From the NCBI GenBank assembly GCA_035690885.1, contig DASSKC010000158.1, forward strand, positions 1-5,936: a stretch of 5,936 nt of DNA, given 5' to 3'. The position numbers were made by a program, and so were the translations under genes. Position 1 is the first letter of the stretch. The number at the start of each line of letters is the position of its first letter. The notes below the pieces were generated by a model, which was given only the letters and a program-made list of their open reading frames with translations, did no database searches and was not told the DNA's origin. Positions 1-4,689 of the stretch are shown one piece after another. Origin of the DNA: Oleiagrimonas sp035690885 (GTDB taxonomy: Bacteria; Pseudomonadota; Gammaproteobacteria; Xanthomonadales; Rhodanobacteraceae).

Positions 1-115
1 CAGAATAACCGCAAGGGCTAGCGGATACAAGCGCGTCGGGCAGCGTGTCCGGCGCAAAGGCTGACTTGTCGGCACGGGCTTGGCACAATCACCCTTCACC
101 CCAAGGTATCTCGGC
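1..115 (+). other. Non-coding region upstream of dnaX
   Basis: No gene is supported here; all three forward frames meet a stop before base 65. An imperfect hairpin (33-39 with 49-55, seven pairs including one T-G wobble, 9-base loop) is present but has no T-run, so it is not a convincing terminator. I could not find a good sigma-70 promoter for dnaX in this short stretch; the promoter may lie to the left of the window. The 4.5S RNA gene, which sits near dnaX in some gammaproteobacteria, is not visible. Confidence 0.5.
103..106 (+). promoter_or_regulatory. Ribosome binding site of dnaX
   Basis: AAGG lies 9 bases before the ATG at 116. This decides the start in favour of that ATG over the in-frame TTG at 80, which would add 12 residues with no resemblance to known DnaX N-termini. 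Confidence 0.7.
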
Positions 116-1849
116 ATGTCCTATCAGGTTCTAGCGCGCAAATGGCGGCCACGGCGGTTTGCCGAGCTGGTTGGCCAGGAGCATGTGGTGCGGGCGCTTT
201 CCAATGCGTTGGACAGCGGCCGGACCCATCATGCCTACCTGTTCACCGGTACGCGCGGCGTCGGCAAGACGACCATCGCGCGCATTTTCGCCAAATCGCT
301 CAATTGCGAGCAGGGCACGTCGGCCGAGCCCTGCGGCAAGTGTTCGGTGTGCGAGGCGGTCGATTCCGGGCGTTTCGTCGATCTGCTGGAGATCGACGCG
401 GCCAGCAATACCGGCGTCGACAATGTGCGCGACGTGATCGAAAACGCGCAATACGCGCCCACGCGCGGCCGTTACAAGGTGTATCTGGTCGATGAGGTGC
501 ACATGCTGTCCAAGGGGGCTTTCAACGCACTCCTGAAGACACTGGAAGAACCGCCGCCGCACGTGAAGTTCCTGCTCGCCACCACCGATCCGGAAAAATT
601 GCCGGCCACGGTGTTGTCGCGTTGTCTGCGCTTCAGCCTCAAGCGGCTGCTGCCCGAGCAGATCAGCGGTCAGATGCGACGCATCCTCGATGCCGAAGGT
701 ATCGAGTATGAAGACGAGGCACTGGTGGAGCTGGCGCGAGCCGCCGATGGCTCCGTGCGTGACGGCCTTTCGTTGCTGGACCAGGCTTTGGCCTATGCTG
801 GCGGCGCGCTGAGCGTGGCCGAGACCCGCGCCATGCTGGGCACGGTCGAGCGCAGCCGGTTGCTGGCGTTGCTGGAAGCCCTGGCGTCCGGCGATGGCAA
901 GGCGCTGATGGACGAATGCGAGCGCATTGCCTCTTTCTCGCCCGATTTTGCCGGGGTGCTGGAAGAACTGGCCACGCTCCTGCATCGCGTGCAGTTGCAC
1001 CAGCTGGTGCCGGGTTTTCACGACGACCAGGCCGATGCCGAGGCGCTGGCGAGCGTATCCACGGCCATGGGTGCCGAGGACGTGCAATTGGCCTACCAGT
1101 TGGCCATTGCCGGGCGTCGTGATCTGGGCCTGGCCCCGGATGCGCGGACCGGTTTCGAGATGACGCTGCTGCGCATGCTGGCTTTTCAACCGTTGCGCGG
1201 GACGGCGGCGGGTAGCGCGCCATCGTCGGCTCCGGCTCCGGCTCCGGCGACAAGTCGCGACGCAGCAGCTGGCGGCACGCAAGGTGCCGCACCGCGCTCG
1301 CCAACGCGACCGTCCGCGCCGCCTCCAGCGCCGCGTGCTGCCGAGCCTGCTGCAGTTCGGACGCCGCCCGTGGCGACAGCGCACACTCCGGCATCTGTTG
1401 CCGCACCCGCACCCGCTCCAGCGCCACCGGTGCTGGACGCCAACGGGCTGCCCGACTGGGCCGCATTGATCAAGCAGGCCGGTTTGAGCGGCCCCATCCG
1501 CGAATTGGCGGTCAACGCCACGTTGCGTTCCTTGCAGGACGGCAAGTTGACGCTGGCTCTGGAGCCGCGCCACGCCAACCTGGCGGTCGAGCCGATGACC
1601 GGCCAGATGCAGGACAAGCTTGCCGCCGTGCTGGGTCACCCGGTCAAGTTGCACTTCGTCAATGCCGAGGCCGGCATGCAGACGCCGGCGGCGCGCCAGC
1701 GCGCCGAACGCGACCAACGTCAGGCCGACGCCGAGCGCGCCATCGATGAGGATCCACTGGTGCAATCTCTGGTGCGCGACTTCGGCGCCAGCGTGGTGCC
1801 ACAATCGGTGCGACCCAATTCAACCCCTACCCCGGAGCACAACCCATGA
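116..1849 (+). CDS. dnaX: DNA polymerase III subunit tau (clamp loader ATPase)
   Basis: DnaX is the ATPase of the clamp loader that places the beta clamp on primed DNA; its tau C-terminus ties the loader to the polymerase core and to DnaB helicase. The product is 577 residues and begins MSYQVLARKWRP, the family's usual start. Seen in order: Walker A GTRGVGKT (45-52), zinc cysteines C64, C73, C76 and C79, Walker B with DEVH (126-129), sensor 1 near LLATTDPEKLP (153-163), the SRC arginine finger (168-170) and sensor 2 R215 in GSVRD. A collar domain runs to about 358, then a Pro/Ala-rich linker (about 361-440), then a tau-type C-terminal domain (about 441-577). E. coli tau is 643 residues; the difference is probably mainly in the linker. 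No A-rich slippery heptamer occurs near the linker, so E. coli-style gamma frameshifting is not expected. The stop overlaps ybaB, indicating one operon. Confidence 0.98.
   Translation: MSYQVLARKWRPRRFAELVGQEHVVRALSNALDSGRTHHAYLFTGTRGVGKTTIARIFAKSLNCEQGTSAEPCGKCSVCEAVDSGRFVDLLEIDAASNTGVDNVRDVIENAQYAPTRGRYKVYLVDEVHMLSKGAFNALLKTLEEPPPHVKFLLATTDPEKLPATVLSRCLRFSLKRLLPEQISGQMRRILDAEGIEYEDEALVELARAADGSVRDGLSLLDQALAYAGGALSVAETRAMLGTVERSRLLALLEALASGDGKALMDECERIASFSPDFAGVLEELATLLHRVQLHQLVPGFHDDQADAEALASVSTAMGAEDVQLAYQLAIAGRRDLGLAPDARTGFEMTLLRMLAFQPLRGTAAGSAPSSAPAPAPATSRDAAAGGTQGAAPRSPTRPSAPPPAPRAAEPAAVRTPPVATAHTPASVAAPAPAPAPPVLDANGLPDWAALIKQAGLSGPIRELAVNATLRSLQDGKLTLALEPRHANLAVEPMTGQMQDKLAAVLGHPVKLHFVNAEAGMQTPAARQRAERDQRQADAERAIDEDPLVQSLVRDFGASVVPQSVRPNSTPTPEHNP
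1227..1248 (+). repeat. In-frame hexanucleotide repeat in the dnaX linker
   Basis: CGGCTC is repeated about 3.7 times in tandem and encodes the Ala-Pro run at residues 372-377 of DnaX. Because the unit is six bases, gain or loss of copies would keep the frame and only change linker length. Confidence 0.85.
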
Positions 1850-2169
1850 AAGGCCAGATCGGACAACTGATGCAGCAAGCCCAGCGCATGCAGGAGCAGA
1901 TGAAGGAAGCGCAGGAGGAGATCGCGAAAATGGAAGTGACCGGCAGCGCCGGCGGCGGCATGGTCAACGTGACCATGACCGGTGCGCACGAGGTGCGGCG
2001 CGTGCAGATCGATCGCTCGCTGTTCGCCGACGATCCCGAGATGGCCGAAGACCTGGTCGCGGCAGCCGTCAACGATGCCGTCAACAAGGTGTCCACGGCC
2101 AGCAAGGAAAAGATGGGTGGCCTGACTGCCGGCATGAATTTGCCGCCGGGCATGTCGCTGCCGTTTTAG
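1846..2169 (+). CDS. ybaB: YbaB/EbfC family nucleoid-associated protein
   Basis: This small DNA-binding protein acts as a dimer on the nucleoid; family members bind DNA as a pair of tweezers and affect expression and recombination. The 107-residue product has the family pattern: an N-terminal amphipathic helix (GQIGQLMQQAQRMQEQMKEA) rich in Gln and Met, a central beta region beginning at MEVTGSAGGG, the acidic DDPEMAEDLVAAAVNDA helix, and the typical ending LPPGMSLPF. Its ATG overlaps the dnaX TGA in an ATGA arrangement, and GGAG at 1834-1837 lies 8 bases upstream inside dnaX, so translation is probably coupled. It sits between dnaX and recR as in many gammaproteobacteria, and a role alongside RecR is often proposed from this neighbourhood. 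The usually short gap to recR is here 252 bases and carries repeats. Confidence 0.97.
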   Translation: MKGQIGQLMQQAQRMQEQMKEAQEEIAKMEVTGSAGGGMVNVTMTGAHEVRRVQIDRSLFADDPEMAEDLVAAAVNDAVNKVSTASKEKMGGLTAGMNLPPGMSLPF

Positions 2170-2174
2170 GCTTT

Positions 2175-2188
2175 TCGGGACTCGGGAC
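2175..2188 (+). repeat. Tandem 7-bp repeat downstream of ybaB
   Basis: TCGGGAC occurs twice in direct succession, starting 5 bases after the ybaB stop. It is short and has no evident function; it may be a remnant of a longer simple repeat. Confidence 0.6.
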
Positions 2189-2194
2189 TTGTCA

Positions 2195-2219
2195 AAGCCG
2201 AGGCACGCCAGTTCGGCTT
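2195..2219 (+). other. Hairpin between ybaB and the REP pair
   Basis: AAGCCGA (2195-2201) pairs perfectly with TCGGCTT (2213-2219) across an 11-base loop. No T-run follows, so it is not a normal intrinsic terminator. An alternative pairing exists between GGCTTT (2169-2174) and AAAGCC (2194-2199), which would exclude the first stem. Function unknown. Confidence 0.4.
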
Positions 2220-2236
2220 CCGAATAATCACACCTG

Positions 2237-2329
2237 CGGTAGGAGCGGCGGAAGCCGCGATAGGGCGTGCCCGCACGGTTATTGCCTTGCGGCACTGCTG
2301 TCCAATCGCGGCTTCCGCCGCTCCTACCG
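2237..2329. repeat. REP pair (REPIN/BIME-like) with GTAG heads
   Basis: The arms at 2237-2261 and 2305-2329 are a perfect 25-bp inverted repeat separated by 43 bases. Each arm has the outer tetranucleotide GTAG followed by its own hairpin, GCGGC-GGAA-GCCGC, whose loop fits the GNRA pattern on the forward arm. This matches REP sequences of the RAYT (REP-associated tyrosine transposase) class: two units in opposite orientation forming one mobile non-autonomous element. No transposase gene is in the window, so mobility would depend on one elsewhere. In RNA the arms could fold into one long hairpin between ybaB and recR, which could affect mRNA decay or termination. The structure is seen directly; the class is assigned from family knowledge. 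Confidence 0.85.
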
Positions 2330-2373
2330 TTGTTTTGAACGAGCAGGGGTGGGTTATTCGAGGCCCGCTCCCG

Positions 2374-2379
2374 TATCAT
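2374..2379 (+). promoter_or_regulatory. Possible -10 box for recR
   Basis: TATCAT matches five of six bases of the sigma-70 -10 consensus and lies 42 bases before the recR ATG. No good -35 box is found at 16-18 bases upstream (GGGTTA at 17), and TTATTC at 2354-2359 is only 14 bases away. A separate recR promoter would make sense because the REP pair interrupts the operon, but support is weak. Confidence 0.25.
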
Positions 2380-2421
2380 CCCGAACACTCGCGCTTTTTT
2401 CACTCCCCATTCCAGCACCCA

Positions 2422-3018
2422 ATGCCCGGTTCCAAACTCCTCGACGAACTCATGGACGCCCTGCGCTGCCTGCCCGGGGTCGGTGCCAAGAGTGCGCAGC
2501 GCATGGCTTTTCATCTGCTTGAGCGCGAGCGCGCTGGCGGGCAGCGTCTGGCGGCGGCGCTGGAGGCGGCCATGCAGCACATCGGCAACTGCTCGCGTTG
2601 CCGCAATTTCAGCGAGGACCCGGTGTGTGCGCTGTGCGCCAGTTCCACGCGTGACGCGGCCGTGTTGTGCGTGGTCGAATCGCCATCGGATCTGGCCGCC
2701 ATCGAGCAGGCCACGGACTATCGCGGCCACTACTTCGTGTTGCTGGGGCACTTGTCGCCACTCGATGGCATGGGCCCGGCCGAGCTCGGCATGGACCTGT
2801 TGAGCCGACGCCTGGACGAGGGCGATGTCGAGGAAATGATCATCGCCACCAACTCCACGGTGGAGGGGCAGGCCACCGCGCACTATCTGGCGCAAATGGC
2901 AGAGAGCGCCGGCGTGCGCGCCACGCACCTGGCGCAGGGCGTGCCCCTCGGCGGCGAGCTGGAGTACGTCGACCGCTCCACCCTCGCACACGCCTTCGGC
3001 AGCCGGCAGTCGGTTTAG
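2422..3018 (+). CDS. recR: Recombination mediator protein RecR
   Basis: RecR works with RecO (and RecF) to load RecA onto SSB-coated single-stranded DNA at gaps, in the cytoplasm. The product is 198 residues, close to E. coli RecR at 201. Seen: the helix-hairpin-helix region with LRCLPGVGAKSAQRMAFHLL (residues 14-33), the zinc finger cysteines C57, C60, C69 and C72, a Toprim domain from about 81 to 176 starting VLCVVESPSDLAAIE with RGHYFVLLGHLSPLDGMGP inside, IATNSTVEGQATAHY, and the C-terminal GVPLGGELEYVD. The ATG was chosen because MPGSKLLDELMDALRCLPGVG aligns with the family N-terminus; the open frame reaches back to 2287 but would encode the REP arm. No Shine-Dalgarno sequence precedes the ATG, which is unusual beside its neighbours. 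It is the third gene of the dnaX-ybaB-recR group. Confidence 0.97.
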   Translation: MPGSKLLDELMDALRCLPGVGAKSAQRMAFHLLERERAGGQRLAAALEAAMQHIGNCSRCRNFSEDPVCALCASSTRDAAVLCVVESPSDLAAIEQATDYRGHYFVLLGHLSPLDGMGPAELGMDLLSRRLDEGDVEEMIIATNSTVEGQATAHYLAQMAESAGVRATHLAQGVPLGGELEYVDRSTLAHAFGSRQSV

Positions 3019-3045
3019 CGCACGTCGGCATGTGTCACGCCAATC

Positions 3046-3112
3046 GGACCGCGGACATTCTGTCCGCACAACCGAGCCACTCACGCCATGCGGACGAGGA
3101 CGCCCGCGGTCC
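3046..3112. repeat. Nested inverted-repeat element, possibly a dispersed intergenic repeat
   Basis: The outer arms GGACCGCGG (3046-3054) and CCGCGGTCC (3104-3112) form a perfect 9-bp inverted repeat. Inside are two hairpins: GCGGACA-TTC-TGTCCGC (3051-3067, 7 bp) and GCGGACG-AGGA-CGCCCGC (3090-3107, 7 bp with one A/C mismatch). The two inner hairpins share the stem start GCGGAC. It begins 28 bases after the recR stop. There is no T-run, so it is not an ordinary intrinsic terminator, though it could end or protect the recR transcript. Whether it is repeated elsewhere in the genome cannot be seen from one window. Confidence 0.5.
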
Positions 3113-3129
3113 GCGCAGCCTGGTTGCGT

Positions 3130-3151
3130 TCGTGATGTGATCGCATCACGA
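3130..3151. promoter_or_regulatory. 22-bp palindrome, candidate operator of the permease gene
   Basis: The arms TCGTGATG (3130-3137) and CATCACGA (3144-3151) are perfect inverse complements around a central GATC, with only the T3138/G3143 pair mismatched. It ends 34 bases before the permease ATG. A weak promoter-like pair flanks it (TTGCGT 3124-3129 and GATACT 3150-3155, spacer 20), so a regulator bound here could control the permease. The symmetry is seen; the operator role is inference. Confidence 0.4.
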
Positions 3152-3172
3152 TACTGAGGATATCGTTCTCAG
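3148..3172 (+). other. Overlapping short dyads in the permease leader
   Basis: ACGATA (3148-3153) pairs with TATCGT (3161-3166) across 7 bases, and CTGAG (3154-3158) pairs with CTCAG (3168-3172) across 9 bases. The two foldings interlock, so they exclude each other. They lie 13 bases before the permease start and could influence translation, but the stems are short and this may be chance. Confidence 0.25.
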
Positions 3173-3185
3173 CCTGGGGTCATTG

Positions 3186-4550
3186 ATGCGCACGCAAGAC
3201 ACTTCGCCGGATGCCGGAGCGGGCAGTAGTGGTTATCGTCAGGAGCTGGAGCGCTCGCTGAGCCTGCGTCACCTGCTGGTTTACGGCATGGTGTTTCTGG
3301 TGCCGATCGCGCCGATGGCGGTGTACGGTTTTGTTGCCCACGACAGCTACGGCATGGTGCCGTTGGTGTATCTGGTTGGCGTCATCGCGATGCTGTTCAC
3401 GGCACTGAGCTACAAGCAGCTCAGTGGCGAGTTTCCGCTGGCCGGCTCGGTGTATTCGTATGTGCGCCGTGGCCTGCATCCGTATCTCGGCTTCATCGCC
3501 GGCTGGATGATCCTGGCCGATTACCTGCTGTTGCCGGCGCTTGCGTATCTGTTGTCGGCGACGTGGTTGCACGGCTTGATACCGGGCATCCCCGCGTTCG
3601 TGTGGGTGTTCGTGTTTGCCATCGTCAACACGGTCACCAACATCTTCGGCATCCGTTTCCAGGCGCGCAGCAACTTCGTGTTGCTGGGCCTGGAGTTGCT
3701 GATACTGGCGATTTTCCTCGGCGTGGCGATCAATTTCGTGTTCATCCAGGGCCACGGTGCCGGTGGCTGGTCGATCAAGCCGTGGTTCCAGCCCGAGCAT
3801 TTCAACTGGAGCTTCGTGGCGGCAGCGACCTCGGTGGCGGTGCTCAGTTTTCTCGGTTTCGATGCCATCAGCACGCTGGCCGAGGAAGTCAAGAACCCGC
3901 GCAAGACGGTCGGGACCGCCACCGTGCTGGCGCTGGTGTTGCTGGGCGGGATATTCATGTTCGAGACCTACATCGCTGCGTTGGCGCACCCGGATTACAC
4001 CACGCTGGACGAGGCCACCGCGTTCTTCCAGATCGGGCGCGAGATCGGCGGGCAGTGGTTGTATGCGTTGCTGATCATCGTCAACGTGATTGCCGTGGGC
4101 CTGGCCAATTCGCTGGCCGCGCAGTCGGCCATTTCGCGTGTGTTGTATTCAATGGGACGGGACCGGATCCTGCCGTATTCGTCGTTCCTGTCGCGGATCA
4201 ATCCGCGCTTCAAGACGCCGGTGAACGCGATTGTGCTGGTGTCGGTGTTGTCGGTGGTGCTCGCGCTGACGGTGTCGGAGGAGACCTTGATCACGCTGGT
4301 CAACTTTGGCGCGCTGACCGCGTTCATGCTGCTCAACATCACCGTGTTCGTGTATTTCTACGTCAAGAAACGACACCATCGCGGCGTGTTCCGCTACCTG
4401 TTGTTTCCGCTCGCCGGCCTGGTGATCGTGGCGTTCGTGTGGTCCGGTTTCAGTCGCATCACCTTCATGTTCGGCGGCGCGTGGCTGGTCATCGGCTTGA
4501 TCCTGGGTGCGTTGAAGGGGCGTCAGGCGGCGTCGTTCGAAGGCTTGTGA
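3186..4550 (+). CDS. APC superfamily permease, PuuP-like
   Basis: This is an inner-membrane secondary transporter of the amino acid-polyamine-organocation superfamily, 454 residues, close to the usual size. About twelve hydrophobic segments are visible (roughly 29-50, 57-77, 100-124, 136-156, 163-187, 208-226, 244-267, 289-312, 347-363, 366-391, 400-419, 423-443), with a short hydrophilic N-terminus. Family signatures are SGEFPLAGSVYSYV (80-93), SFLGFDAISTLAEEVKNPRK (221-240), the SRVLYSMGRDRILP loop (317-330) and LVNFGALTAF (371-380). As recalled, the pattern resembles E. coli PuuP, the putrescine importer, more than other APC members, but the substrate could equally be an amino acid or another amine. 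I chose the ATG at 3186 over the in-frame TTG just before it; GGGG at 3176-3179 is a modest ribosome site 6 bases away. A 167-base gap with repeats and a palindrome separates it from recR, and a terminator follows at once, suggesting a single-gene unit. Confidence 0.93.
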   Translation: MRTQDTSPDAGAGSSGYRQELERSLSLRHLLVYGMVFLVPIAPMAVYGFVAHDSYGMVPLVYLVGVIAMLFTALSYKQLSGEFPLAGSVYSYVRRGLHPYLGFIAGWMILADYLLLPALAYLLSATWLHGLIPGIPAFVWVFVFAIVNTVTNIFGIRFQARSNFVLLGLELLILAIFLGVAINFVFIQGHGAGGWSIKPWFQPEHFNWSFVAAATSVAVLSFLGFDAISTLAEEVKNPRKTVGTATVLALVLLGGIFMFETYIAALAHPDYTTLDEATAFFQIGREIGGQWLYALLIIVNVIAVGLANSLAAQSAISRVLYSMGRDRILPYSSFLSRINPRFKTPVNAIVLVSVLSVVLALTVSEETLITLVNFGALTAFMLLNITVFVYFYVKKRHHRGVFRYLLFPLAGLVIVAFVWSGFSRITFMFGGAWLVIGLILGALKGRQAASFEGL

Positions 4551-4559
4551 GGTACCGGG

Positions 4560-4587
4560 AATCCCGCGGAGCGGCGGGATTTTTCTT
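4560..4587 (+). terminator. Rho-independent terminator after the permease gene
   Basis: AATCCCGC (4560-4567) pairs perfectly with GCGGGATT (4574-4581) around the 6-base loop GGAGCG, and the 3' arm runs into a T-rich tail (five T at 4580-4584, then CTT). It lies 9 bases after the permease stop and separates it from the receptor gene. Confidence 0.9.
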
Positions 4588-4593
4588 GGTCTG

Positions 4594-4630
4594 AAATGTT
4601 ATTTGAATATCTTTTGACATCAAAATGTTA
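4594..4630 (+). repeat. Direct repeat AAATGTTA upstream of the receptor gene
   Basis: AAATGTTA occurs at 4594-4601 and 4623-4630, 29 bases apart start to start. The first copy lies upstream of the -35 box and the second lies in the spacer between -35 and -10. The core TGTTA also occurs inverted at 4637-4641 (TAACA). These could be half-sites for a regulator, or chance in an AT-rich stretch. Confidence 0.35.
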
Positions 4631-4643
4631 GTATTGTAACAAT
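4614..4643 (+). promoter_or_regulatory. Sigma-70 promoter of the TonB-dependent receptor gene
   Basis: TTGACA (4614-4619) is a perfect -35 box. The -10 is AACAAT (4638-4643) at 18 bases, preceded by TGT as an extended -10 element; TAACAA at 17 bases is a poorer alternative. Transcription would start near 4650, leaving a leader of about 40 bases. The surrounding 60 bases (4591-4650) have only 16 G or C, very different from the genes on either side. Confidence 0.65.
4633..4643. promoter_or_regulatory. Palindrome over the receptor -10 box, candidate operator
   Basis: ATTGT-A-ACAAT is a perfect 11-bp inverted repeat with one central base, lying exactly on the -10 region. A repressor bound here would block RNA polymerase. 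I do not recognise the regulator family from this motif. Confidence 0.35.
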
Positions 4644-4675
4644 GCAATCCTGAACTGTTCCAGCAAACCATCTCC

Positions 4676-4685
4676 GGGGGAGAAG
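4676..4685 (+). promoter_or_regulatory. Ribosome binding site of the receptor gene
   Basis: GGGGGAGAAG is a strong purine-rich site; its GGAG ends 7 bases before the ATG at 4690. It supports that ATG, although the GTG directly before it (4687) is in frame and would add one residue. Confidence 0.75.
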
Positions 4686-4689
4686 TGTG

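Noticed and set aside
71..84. Sigma-54-like -24/-12 pattern (GGCACG, then GC twelve bases on) before dnaX
   Set aside because: Spacing fits, but the T before GG and one T before GC are missing, and a housekeeping clamp-loader gene is not an expected sigma-54 target; likely chance in GC-rich DNA.
80..115. TTG at 80 as an upstream start for dnaX
   Set aside because: The 12 added residues do not match known DnaX N-termini, while the ATG at 116 begins the conserved MSYQVLARKWRP and has AAGG at the right distance.
593..597. Run of five A in dnaX as a slippage site for gamma
   Set aside because: It falls at about residue 160, inside the ATPase core, far upstream of where gamma ends.
131..1804. 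557-residue open frame on the minus strand opposite dnaX
   Set aside because: It mirrors the dnaX codon pattern in GC-rich DNA, has low-complexity Arg/Gln/His-rich translation and no recognisable domain.
2287..2421. N-terminal extension of recR from a TTG at 2287
   Set aside because: The extra 45 residues would encode a REP arm and match nothing in RecR; the ATG at 2422 gives the family length and start.
1720..3084. 454-residue minus-strand open frame across ybaB and recR
   Set aside because: It runs through two well-supported genes and the REP pair and shows no family features; a compositional shadow.
3088..3135. 15-codon open frame MRTRTPAVRAAWLRS
   Set aside because: No ribosome site precedes it, it overlaps the nested hairpins, and its length and Arg/Ala content are expected by chance.
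3136..3149. CRP/Clp-like site TGTGA...TCAC before the permease
   Set aside because: The gap between half-sites is 5 rather than 6 bases and the true symmetry centre of the palindrome is elsewhere, so it does not fit the consensus geometry.
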